5,398 nucleotides of DNA, taken from contig JAJZXZ010000026.1 of the NCBI GenBank assembly GCA_021806185.1, forward strand, positions 1-5,398, written 5' to 3'. This document shows, piece by piece, positions 1 to 5,398 of the stretch. Within the stretch, counting starts at the first letter, position 1; every line of letters starts with the position of its first letter. Position numbers and translations under genes: made by a program. This stretch comes from Microcaldota archaeon (GTDB lineage Archaea > Micrarchaeota > Micrarchaeia > Micrarchaeales > Micrarchaeaceae). Below the pieces are notes generated by a model. The model made no database searches and was not told where the DNA came from. It was given only the letters and a program-made list of their open reading frames with translations.

Positions 1-215
1 TCTTTCTCGGCGACCACGTAGTGCTCATCAAGGTTGTAAGTCTCATTTTCCATGCATCTGAAAAACTTTATTCTTGATATTTTGAGCCTGTCGCCATCTT
101 CGTAACTCTTCATGTCGACTCTTTCTATCTCAAAATCTCTCTTTTTCCTGCAGCCATCAATTATCGCTACTCCGCCAGGTTCAAGATGCCCATATATGTG
201 AGCCGTCTGCTCTCT
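1..215 (-). pseudogene. 5'-truncated class I SAM-dependent methyltransferase remnant (3' end beyond window)
   Basis: The minus strand from 215 down to the window edge is open for 71 codons. It begins R-E-Q-T-A-H-I-Y-G-H-L and runs into EPGGVAIIDG, the classic 'hLkPGGvliid' strand-turn of class I methyltransferases. About 30 residues later come LKISRIKFF and then DEHYVVAEKE, which resembles the 'R...HYlva' end of the sugar N,N-dimethyltransferases (DesVI/TylM1 type). The N-terminal SAM-binding half (the GxGxG strand) should lie upstream. Instead an in-frame TAA sits at 216-218, and the other two minus-strand frames also stop within about 25 bases. No ATG, GTG or TTG precedes the EPGG motif; the only in-frame ATG falls after it, at 112-114. 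I therefore read this as a decapitated gene rather than a complete one. It is AT-richer than the primase gene next to it. The family is fairly clear, the exact substrate is not, and a frameshift or assembly join is an alternative. Confidence 0.5.
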
Positions 216-254
216 TTATAAGGAATCGGCTACGCTAAATGTCTGCAACAACCA

Positions 255-271
255 CCACAGCGTTACTGTGG
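255..271. repeat. Short perfect inverted repeat (CCACAG-5 nt-CTGTGG)
   Basis: CCACAG at 255-260 and CTGTGG at 266-271 form a 6-bp perfect stem with a CGTTA loop. Flanking ACCACC copies at 251-256 and 273-278 give a near-mirror layout (CAACCACC ... CACCAACGG). There is no T-tract after it, so it is not a typical intrinsic terminator. It lies about 130 bases before priS. It could be a protein-binding site or an excision or junction scar beside the truncated methyltransferase; chance is also possible. Confidence 0.4.
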
Positions 272-368
272 CACCACCAACGGTTTAACTTATATTGATT
301 CTTGTTTAGTTAGGTTTAAATGGAAGAAGACTACGTTAATCGTCTATGCCAGCCTGCAGAGCGATAGG

Positions 369-375
369 TTTTATT
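369..375 (+). promoter_or_regulatory. Candidate archaeal TATA box for priS
   Basis: TTTTATT is centred about 31 bases before the priS ATG at 403. Archaeal transcription normally starts about 25 bases downstream of the TATA centre, so the transcript would begin roughly at 397-400 and be nearly leaderless. That fits the weak Shine-Dalgarno match in front of this ATG. This rests on sequence appearance only, without start-site data. Confidence 0.4.
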
Positions 376-402
376 CCTTGCCGGAAGAATTGATAGGATG
401 GA

Positions 403-1548
403 ATGCTAGATGAGAATTCAAGGAGGATTGCCGAGGGCCTCTTCAGGAGGTACTACGAAAAGGTGAACTTCCAGATAGGCAACGTGAACGAGCGCGAGTT
501 CGGCTTCGGCGACTTCGAGAAGAAGATTGCATACAGGCACTACTCCTTCAAGGACAACGCCGCCCTCAAGAGGTACATGGTCGAGAAGGCGCCCGCCTTC
601 GCTTCATACTCCAGCTCCCTGTACAGTTATCCAGATAGGCGACCCATGGAGAAGAAGGAGTGGCAAGGGTCCGGGCTCATATTCGACCTGGATGCCAGCG
701 ACCTGCATCTCGAATGCCAGGCAAAGCACGGAAGCTCATGGGTCTGCCAGAACTGCCTCGACGGCGTAAAGGCCGAGACCGTAAAGCTCATCGAGGATTT
801 CCTGGTGCCTGATTTCGGCTTCTCCAAGGGCGAGATAAGCGTCAACTTCAGCGGGAACAGGGGCTACCACGTGAGGGTCGAGAGCAAGGAGGTCTTCAGC
901 ATGACAGCGCAGGAGCGCAAGGGGATAAGCGACTACATTGCGGGGGTAAACCTCGACATAACGCGGTTCTTCCCGACTATAGGCCAGAGGGGCAAGAGGC
1001 TGACAGGACCCACTCCTTCTGATTACGGATGGGGGGGGAAGCTCGCAACTGCGATGGTCAGCGCGCTAAATAGCGGCGTGGATTCCCTAATATCGCTTGG
1101 GATAGACCAGGTCATAGCCAGGAAGCTTGCGAGGAACAAAGCGGACGTGATATTCGGGATAACGACCGGCAACTGGGACAAAGTGAACATACCGCGCAAA
1201 GATGAGTTCTGGAGCAACGTGATGAAGCGCATTGCGATAGCGCAGGGAGACTCGATAGACAAGAACGTAACCAACGACATTTATCACCTAATAAGGATAC
1301 CGGAGACCATACACGGGGATACCGGCCTGGCTGGGAAGGTGGTGCCGCTCGCAATGCTCGATAGGTTCGATCCCATGAAGGACGCTATAGCGTTCAGGCA
1401 GGGCGTGATGCGGGTGCGGACAGGCGTCGTCCCGGCGTTCGAGATGCACGGCGAGGAATACGGCCCGTACAAGGATTCCGAGGTGGAGCTGCCGGTGTAC
1501 GCTGCGATGTATTTGATACTAAAAAGGCTCGCCAAGCCATTAGAATGA
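403..1548 (+). CDS. priS: DNA primase, catalytic small subunit PriS
   Basis: This is the catalytic subunit of the archaeal/eukaryotic primase. With PriL it makes the primers that replicative polymerases extend. Its 381 residues fit the family. The N-terminus carries the typical REFGF and YRHYSF segments. Motif I is FDLDASD, with metal-binding D95 and D97. A zinc knuckle follows (C105, H109, C115, C118). Motif II is SGNRGYH (150-156), with R153 and H156 as phosphate and nucleotide ligands. The third catalytic Asp is D286 in IDKNVTND, followed by HLIRIP (295-300) and TIHGDTG (302-308), so all key residues are present. At 295 it has His, as in human PRIM1 (NHLLK), where many archaea have Arg. 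The ATG at 403 is chosen because the ATG at 398 hits a stop after three codons. PriL is not in the window. A run of eight G at 1031-1038 encodes part of W210-G212. Confidence 0.96.
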   Translation: MLDENSRRIAEGLFRRYYEKVNFQIGNVNEREFGFGDFEKKIAYRHYSFKDNAALKRYMVEKAPAFASYSSSLYSYPDRRPMEKKEWQGSGLIFDLDASDLHLECQAKHGSSWVCQNCLDGVKAETVKLIEDFLVPDFGFSKGEISVNFSGNRGYHVRVESKEVFSMTAQERKGISDYIAGVNLDITRFFPTIGQRGKRLTGPTPSDYGWGGKLATAMVSALNSGVDSLISLGIDQVIARKLARNKADVIFGITTGNWDKVNIPRKDEFWSNVMKRIAIAQGDSIDKNVTNDIYHLIRIPETIHGDTGLAGKVVPLAMLDRFDPMKDAIAFRQGVMRVRTGVVPAFEMHGEEYGPYKDSEVELPVYAAMYLILKRLAKPLE

Positions 1549-1551
1549 ACG

Positions 1552-1560
1552 CTTTTATTA
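1552..1560 (+). promoter_or_regulatory. Candidate TATA box for the membrane-protein gene
   Basis: CTTTTATTA lies immediately after the priS stop codon (TGA, 1546-1548), in the only AT-rich part of the 42-base gap. Its centre is about 35 bases before the GTG at 1591 and about 44 before the ATG at 1600. A transcript starting near 1582 would have a very short leader, consistent with the lack of a Shine-Dalgarno motif before either start. It suggests that the membrane protein and downstream genes can be transcribed independently of priS. Confidence 0.4.
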
Positions 1561-1590
1561 TTATGCGATAGATTAGTAGAGTCTCGCTTT

Positions 1591-3882
1591 GTGGTTTTGA
1601 TGGAAGAGAATGTGGCTGTTGGGCATGCACACCATGCTGGGAGGCGCAGCGCTGCTGACATAGCGCGCGGGTACTTGAGCAATGTGCATATGAAGCACGT
1701 AGTAGCCGGCTTCCTCTACCTATTCATAGCGCTTGTGCTCTTCTATCCGATAACCACTAACATGAGTACGGTTGCGCCTGGTACAGGCGGCGACGTGTAT
1801 ATCAATATGTGGGGCATATGGTGGGCTCAGTATGCGCTGGTGCACATGCCGAGCAGTTTCTGGTACACCCACCTGCTCTTCTGGCCGATAGGAAGCAACA
1901 TCGCCTATTTCACCTTCTCTCCGATAGGTGCAATACTCACTGCTCCGTTCCAGGCGATAAGCATAACATTCGCATACAACGTCATATTCTTCCTCGGCTT
2001 CCTTATATCCGGGCTGGGCATGTTCATCCTGGCTGATTACATAGTCAAGAACAAGTATGCCGCCTTCTTCGCCGGCATAGTCTACGCATTCGGGGCATGG
2101 CATACCGCAGCGGCGATAGGGCATCTCGACTGGATGGTGATAGGCTGGATACCCCTTACACTTTACTTCTTCCTGCGCATGCTCAGGGACGCACACAAAT
2201 ACAAATACGCTATAGGCATGGGCGTGTGCTTCGTGTTCGCGACGTTCATGGGAGACGTCGAGCAGGGCATAATGACTGTGGTCCTGCTCGCTGTAGTGTT
2301 CGTAGCGTATCTGGTGCACCCTGACGCGCGGCGCCTGCTGAAGAACAGGAGGTTCTGGTACGCGCTCGGCATATCTGTCGTAGCTGTTCTGGTAGTCGGG
2401 TCGTGGGGGATTATCCCGATAATACATGGATACACGGCACCTGGCGGGGCTGCGAACGTAAACAGCAGAAACACTCTGCAGAACGATGCGGAGTGGAGCA
2501 GCCCTATATTGTCGTTCCTGCTGCCTAGCCCTTACAACGGCCTGCTCTACGGGCTGACGAAAAGCTACGGATCGATATACTCGGTTGACCCGAACGAGCG
2601 CATAGCCTACATAGGCTACACCGCGCTCGCCCTAGCGATAATAGGCGTATGGAAGAACTTCAAGAGCTCAAGGCTCTGGATCATAATCGCGATATTCTTC
2701 GGGTGGATGGTGCTGGGCCCATACGTCGAGCTCGGGAATTACGTGAGCAGCGGCCTGCCTGGCATATACTACATATACCACTTCATACCGGCGTTCAGCG
2801 TTGTGCAGGAGGCAGATAGGTTCTATGCAGTTTTCAGCATAGCGATCGCGATGCTTGCCGCGTTCGGCACGAGGTACGTGATTGAGAGGTTCCATCACAA
2901 CGCGAAACAGGAGAGGTATACGCTAGCTGTCTTGGGCATAATCACGGTGCTTTTCCTTGCGGAGAGCACAGGGATCATGAGCGGCGCATTTGCCAAGGCA
3001 AACACCACAAGCATAAGCATACCGCAGTTCTACAAGGAGCTGGGCTCCATCAACGCCAACTTCTCTGTGCTGCAGCTCCCCATAGTGATAAACAACATGG
3101 TACCATTCCCAGACTTGGCTGCCGGCGAGGCGACATTCTACACATCGGCGTCTCACAAGCCGATACTAGGCGGCTACGGAGGCAGGATCAACACAACGCA
3201 GCAGCTTACCCTTTACTCGATCCCGATTGCTGTTGCAGTTTCCAACCTGCAGCTCGGCAACTTCTCATACGAGTCGCCGGTCAATGAGAACTATACAGCA
3301 GTGTCGCTGCTCTCTCTGTACGACTTCAACACTGCGTTCGTCACGATAAACGAGAACGTGCTGAATTCCACCGATCTGAGCGAGCTCGAGGCGTACTCGA
3401 TAAAGACCTTCGGGCAGCCGGTATACGCGGACAGCAACGTCATAGCCTTCTCCACCATATCGGCTATAAACGCATCTATATTCAGGAGCTTCGTGGCGTA
3501 CCCGTCGCCACTTGACTGGACCAACTTCGACGTGTTCATGAACGGAACCAATATTGGGCTATGGAATCCAACGTCCCCCGGCCTGATAGCGGTCGTGGCG
3601 CCTTATCCAAGCACCTACAAGGGCATCGGAGCGTCCTACATAAACACCACGGTGTCGTTCTACGGCGCAGCGGTAAACGGGCCGAGCACGCTGTACATAG
3701 ACACGCCTACGCAGGTCTCATCCGCCAAAACGCTTGCGACGTTCACCCTAACCCCGTCGATCAGGCACTATGTCTTCAACGTCTCGCTGCCCTCAGGCAT
3801 CCCAGGTTCGGAACTGCTGTTCCTCACGAGCGGCACAGGCGTTGCAGGCATAACCAACATAACGTTCGGTGAGCAGGGATGA
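1591..3882 (+). CDS. Polytopic membrane protein, GT-C glycosyltransferase-like, with large extracytoplasmic C-terminal domain
   Basis: This 763-residue protein is likely to act at the cell membrane on lipid-linked sugar or surface glycan; the exact substrate is unknown. A basic N-terminus (R18, R19, R26, K35) precedes TM1 (about 36-53). The following outer loop holds TGGDVY with D68, placed like the acidic catalytic residue of GT-C enzymes, and then LFWPIGSN (96-103). About 11-12 further hydrophobic segments run to about 460. GHLDW (177-181) and QEADRFY (406-412) also look like conserved motifs. Residues 465-763 are soluble. They contain a HKPILGGYGGR segment (522-532), seen in related archaeal and bacterial membrane proteins, and an end rich in beta strands that may be a jelly roll. 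This part has 11 of the protein's 12 N-X-S/T sequons, which supports an outside location. GTG at 1591 and ATG at 1600 are both possible starts; neither has a Shine-Dalgarno motif. The TGA overlaps the ATG of the nuclease. A YfhO-like, non-enzymatic membrane role remains possible. Confidence 0.75.
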   Translation: MVLMEENVAVGHAHHAGRRSAADIARGYLSNVHMKHVVAGFLYLFIALVLFYPITTNMSTVAPGTGGDVYINMWGIWWAQYALVHMPSSFWYTHLLFWPIGSNIAYFTFSPIGAILTAPFQAISITFAYNVIFFLGFLISGLGMFILADYIVKNKYAAFFAGIVYAFGAWHTAAAIGHLDWMVIGWIPLTLYFFLRMLRDAHKYKYAIGMGVCFVFATFMGDVEQGIMTVVLLAVVFVAYLVHPDARRLLKNRRFWYALGISVVAVLVVGSWGIIPIIHGYTAPGGAANVNSRNTLQNDAEWSSPILSFLLPSPYNGLLYGLTKSYGSIYSVDPNERIAYIGYTALALAIIGVWKNFKSSRLWIIIAIFFGWMVLGPYVELGNYVSSGLPGIYYIYHFIPAFSVVQEADRFYAVFSIAIAMLAAFGTRYVIERFHHNAKQERYTLAVLGIITVLFLAESTGIMSGAFAKANTTSISIPQFYKELGSINANFSVLQLPIVINNMVPFPDLAAGEATFYTSASHKPILGGYGGRINTTQQLTLYSIPIAVAVSNLQLGNFSYESPVNENYTAVSLLSLYDFNTAFVTINENVLNSTDLSELEAYSIKTFGQPVYADSNVIAFSTISAINASIFRSFVAYPSPLDWTNFDVFMNGTNIGLWNPTSPGLIAVVAPYPSTYKGIGASYINTTVSFYGAAVNGPSTLYIDTPTQVSSAKTLATFTLTPSIRHYVFNVSLPSGIPGSELLFLTSGTGVAGITNITFGEQG
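3868..3872 (+). promoter_or_regulatory. Ribosome binding site GGTGA for the XPF-type nuclease
   Basis: GGTGA matches the archaeal anti-Shine-Dalgarno core and ends 6 bases before the ATG at 3879. It lies inside the last codons of the membrane-protein gene. Together with the ATGA stop/start overlap it supports translation of the nuclease by coupling or re-initiation, and it fixes the start at 3879. Confidence 0.6.
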
Positions 3883-4526
3883 AGCAGAGCCTCAGGGTTA
3901 TAGTCGACGGCAGGGAGAGGAATGGCGAGCTCAGGGAGGCTCTGGAGAGGAACGGGATAGAGGTCGACGAGAGGACCATACATGTGGGGGACTACGTCAT
4001 ATCCGATAGGGTCTGCATCGAGAGGAAGACGGTATCCGATTTCGAGAGCTCGCTCATGAGCGGAAGGCTGCTCGACCAGGTGAAGAGGCTGAAGCAGAAT
4101 TACCAGCTGCCTATAATAATAGTCGAGGGGAGCAAGGACGACTACAGGCTCGGCAGGAACGTGATAACAGGGGCGATGGTAGCGCTGTATGTCGACAACG
4201 GTATAGAGGTGATAATTTCGGACGGGCCGAAAGACACCTCCGAGATAATAACCACAATCGCGAAGCACGAGCAGGCGGGGAACCTTAGGGAGCCATCGCT
4301 CAAGGGCGGCAGGAGGGCGTACAGCACCTCGAACTACCAGGAGTACATTGTGGCCAACCTCCCAGGGATCGGCCCGAAGCTCGCAAGGTCGCTGCTCAGG
4401 CACTTCAAGAGCATAAAGAAGCTTGCGAATGCGGACGTGAAGTCGCTGATGAAGGTGGAGAAGATAGGCAGGAAGAAGGCAGAGGCGATACACGCAACGA
4501 TAAATAAAACGTATGAGGAAGAGTAA
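3879..4526 (+). CDS. xpf: XPF/ERCC4-family structure-specific DNA endonuclease, short helicase-less form
   Basis: The 215-residue protein has an ERCC4 nuclease domain (about 5-130) followed by a tandem helix-hairpin-helix domain (about 155-210). Catalytic residues are all visible: VDGRE (D10, R12, E13), GDY (37-39), then IERKTVSDF with E48, R49, K50 and D54. This is the GDXnERKX3D signature of XPF, Mus81 and Hef. The first HhH is LPGIGPKLARSLL (161-173) and the second is VEKIGRKKAEAI (193-204). Family members dimerise and cut 3' flaps, splayed arms or fork structures with metal help. There is no SF2 helicase domain, unlike euryarchaeal Hef; the layout is that of the short crenarchaeal XPF. 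I see no clear PCNA-binding box at the C-terminus (it ends NKTYEEE), although crenarchaeal homologues use one. The gene overlaps the membrane-protein stop by four bases (ATGA). Of 21 Ile codons 16 are ATA, and of 18 Lys codons 16 are AAG. Confidence 0.95.
   Translation: MKQSLRVIVDGRERNGELREALERNGIEVDERTIHVGDYVISDRVCIERKTVSDFESSLMSGRLLDQVKRLKQNYQLPIIIVEGSKDDYRLGRNVITGAMVALYVDNGIEVIISDGPKDTSEIITTIAKHEQAGNLREPSLKGGRRAYSTSNYQEYIVANLPGIGPKLARSLLRHFKSIKKLANADVKSLMKVEKIGRKKAEAIHATINKTYEEE
4515..4520 (+). promoter_or_regulatory. Ribosome binding site GAGGAA that decides the hydrolase start
   Basis: GAGGAA at 4515-4520 sits 7 bases before the ATG at 4528. No comparable motif precedes the earlier in-frame ATG at 4513, which would add only M-R-K-S-K. 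The site lies in the last codons of the nuclease gene (YEEE), so the two genes are probably translationally linked. Confidence 0.55.
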
Positions 4527-4527
4527 A

Positions 4528-5097
4528 ATGCAGAAAATTTTCATCATTCATGGGGCTTATGGTAACCCCTCGGAGAACTGGTTTCCTTGGCTAAAAGATT
4601 CACTACAGAGATTAGGTTGTAGAGTATTCGTACCCGCATTCCCGACGCCAAAAGGCCAGGCGCTGGACAATTGGTTAGCAGCGTTCAAAGAAATCGAGGG
4701 TGAGCTTGATGAGCATTCGATATTGGTTGGGCATAGCATAGGGGCTACATTTATACTGGATTTGCTCCAAACAATAGGCAAGAAGGTCAAATCAGTATTT
4801 CTGGTATCTTGTTTTATCACTCCGGCTAACGACCCGAAGAACGAAGTAACAGAGATAAATAGGACCTTTTATGAGAACGGTTTCGATTTTGACAAAATAA
4901 GGAAGAATGCAAGCGACATTCACGTGATAAACTCAGATAATGACCCGTATGTAAGTCTTGACATGGCAGAAAACGTCGCAACTAGCTTGGGTGTTAAAGT
5001 TACATTAATCAGAGGTGCTGGACATTTCAATAAGGCATCTGGATTCACACAGTTCCCACAGCTTCTAGAGATGATAAAGCGCTCGTTAGAGCCTTGA
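4528..5097 (+). CDS. RBBP9/YdeN-family alpha/beta serine hydrolase
   Basis: Counted from the ATG at 4528 this is a 189-residue single-domain alpha/beta hydrolase, close to the roughly 186 residues of RBBP9. It opens with the strand MQKIFIIHGAYGNP, where HG forms the oxyanion region. PAFPTPKGQ and NWLAAF follow, as usual in this family. The nucleophile is S70 in VGHSIGA, the acid is D139 in SDNDPYV, and the base is H166 in GAGHFN, so the catalytic triad is complete. It is probably cytoplasmic, as no signal peptide is seen. The substrate is unknown; an esterase or peptidase-like activity is all that the family supports. An alternative ATG at 4513 would add five residues but lacks a ribosome site. 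The gene follows the nuclease by one base. Its codons differ: 7 of 13 Lys are AAA and only 8 of 15 Ile are ATA, and it is about 42-45% GC. This suggests a different origin from the genes before it. Confidence 0.9.
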   Translation: MQKIFIIHGAYGNPSENWFPWLKDSLQRLGCRVFVPAFPTPKGQALDNWLAAFKEIEGELDEHSILVGHSIGATFILDLLQTIGKKVKSVFLVSCFITPANDPKNEVTEINRTFYENGFDFDKIRKNASDIHVINSDNDPYVSLDMAENVATSLGVKVTLIRGAGHFNKASGFTQFPQLLEMIKRSLEP

Positions 5098-5398
5098 AAC
5101 AGCCATCTTCTGCAGCACAAAAAGGTTGAGGTCCTTTTTTGCATCTATTCCGAATTTCTTTGCAGTGGCTATCGAATGTTTTTCCGACACCTTGTACTCT
5201 TTAACGTGGTCTAAAACCTTTTTTGCTTTGTTGAAAGCGCTGCTGTTGCTCGCGAACAAGATAAACCTCTTGCTAGACTTCGCGCCAACCATCTTTATCG
5301 CATCGTTTATCTGTCTCGTCATTGCAACGAAGAGCATCATCTCAGTCGCAATGCTTTTCGATATGTTTGTATGGGATTTAAAAGCAGTGATGGCGTTC
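5086..5398 (-). CDS. cgi121: KEOPS complex subunit Cgi121 (C-terminal two thirds; N-terminus beyond window)
   Basis: The minus strand is open from the window edge to a TAA at 5086-5088, giving 103 residues of what is normally a protein of about 150. It starts NAITAFKSHTNISKSIATE and continues MMLFVAMTRQINDAIKMVGA, which matches the Cgi121/TPRKB signature (NIskS...E.l...a.RQI.dAi...G). The end FGIDAKK ... LFVLQKMAVSRL is also typical of the family. In archaea Cgi121 binds the Bud32 kinase and helps recruit tRNA to KEOPS, which makes the t6A base at position 37 of ANN-decoding tRNAs. The ATG at 5340 is internal, since conserved sequence extends upstream of it. The 3' end overlaps the convergent hydrolase by 12 bases. 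Composition is AT-rich (about 40-45% GC in sample lines), unlike the 403-4526 genes. Confidence 0.88.
   Translation of the reverse strand, partial: NAITAFKSHTNISKSIATEMMLFVAMTRQINDAIKMVGAKSSKRFILFASNSSAFNKAKKVLDHVKEYKVSEKHSIATAKKFGIDAKKDLNLFVLQKMAVSRL
5119..5140 (+). terminator. Candidate terminator hairpin with T-run after the hydrolase gene
   Basis: AAAAAGG (5119-5125) and CCTTTTT (5133-5139) form a 7-bp stem around a TTGAGGT loop, with a run of six T at 5135-5140. It lies 22-43 bases past the hydrolase stop. Archaeal polymerase terminates on T-rich tracts, so the run alone could end the plus-strand operon. It falls inside the convergent cgi121 reading frame, so part of its sequence is dictated by codons there (KKDLNLF), which weakens the case. 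Confidence 0.35.

Larger units (their letters stand above)
216..402. other. Intergenic region between methyltransferase remnant and priS
   Basis: This AT-rich spacer of 187 bases separates the remnant from priS. I see no tRNA, rRNA or credible gene. A 15-codon ATG frame at 320-367 (MEEDYVNRLCQPAER) follows a TTTAAA stretch, but it has no other support. The region holds a short hairpin (255-271) and the TATA-like site placed for priS. It probably contains the priS promoter plus whatever is left of the sequence that once led into the methyltransferase. Confidence 0.6.

Noticed and set aside
176..190. GGTTCAAG resembling a tRNA T-loop
   Set aside because: The flanking bases do not form a T-stem and no acceptor or anticodon arm can be built; it lies in the methyltransferase remnant's coding sequence.
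320..367. Mini-ORF MEEDYVNRLCQPAER after a TTTAAA box
   Set aside because: It has only 15 codons, no ribosome site and no conservation evidence; it may be chance.
1284..1682. A 132-codon minus-strand open frame across the priS/membrane gap
   Set aside because: It overlaps conserved priS motifs and the promoter region, and has no recognisable domain or start signal.
1720..2427. A 235-codon minus-strand open frame
   Set aside because: It is antisense to the transmembrane part of the 763-residue protein, and its composition (many Y, E, H and R, no motifs) is what reversed hydrophobic codons give.
403..4526. Frequent GATAGG / ATAGG words across the GC-rich block
   Set aside because: They mostly encode Ile-Gly (ATA GGN) or Asp-Arg (GAT AGG), so they follow from codon preference and are not a dispersed signal.
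4513..4527. Upstream ATG as start of the hydrolase
   Set aside because: It has no ribosome site and adds only MRKSK. The ATG at 4528 has GAGGAA at proper spacing and matches the usual family N-terminus.
3768..4547. A 259-codon minus-strand open frame
   Set aside because: It lies opposite the XPF-type nuclease and the membrane-protein 3' end, whose motifs are unmistakable. Its translation is rich in R, L, P and Y with no recognisable domain. It is a shadow of strong codon bias.
1..5398. Defence system, CRISPR array or mobile element
   Set aside because: No repeat-spacer pattern, transposase, integrase, terminal repeats or defence-type domains are visible. The XPF-type nuclease is a standard repair enzyme.

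Overview
The window reads as archaeal chromosome. It carries the catalytic subunit of archaeal/eukaryotic-type primase (PriS), a short XPF-type structure-specific nuclease, and the C-terminal two thirds of the KEOPS subunit Cgi121. Genes are tightly packed, with a 4-base ATGA overlap, a 1-base gap and convergent 3' ends that overlap. The candidate promoters are TATA-like and sit about 30 bases before the start codons. Within the GC-rich genes Ile is mostly ATA, Arg mostly AGG and Lys mostly AAG. A small-genome DPANN lineage such as Micrarchaeota (ARMAN type) would fit, but that placement is inference.

Layout, left to right. At 1-215 (minus strand) lies the C-terminal half of a SAM-dependent methyltransferase. 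It has no start codon in the conserved part and a stop just upstream, so it looks 5'-truncated; its 3' end leaves the window. Bases 216-402 are AT-rich and non-coding, with a small hairpin and a TATA-like site. The plus-strand block follows: PriS (403-1548), a 763-residue polytopic membrane protein of GT-C glycosyltransferase type with a large glycosylatable outer domain (1591-3882), the XPF-type nuclease (3879-4526) and a small RBBP9/YdeN-type serine hydrolase (4528-5097). Cgi121 comes in on the minus strand from the right edge (5398 to 5086) and overlaps the hydrolase 3' end by 12 bases.

PriS makes the RNA/DNA primers for replication, and the XPF-type nuclease cuts branched or flap DNA during repair and fork restart. 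The genes therefore bracket a DNA-replication/repair theme, with a surface-glycan type membrane enzyme inserted between and translationally joined to the nuclease. Cgi121 belongs to tRNA t6A modification and is a separate convergent unit.

Base composition is mosaic. Sample lines from PriS, the membrane gene and the nuclease gene are about 53-60% GC, while the methyltransferase remnant, the hydrolase and Cgi121 are about 40-45% GC. The changes are sharp near 402/403 and 4526/4527. I see no CRISPR array, tRNA, rRNA, insertion sequence or defence system, and no convincing new multi-gene system. The most notable items are the mosaic composition, the decapitated methyltransferase and the membrane enzyme-nuclease coupling.
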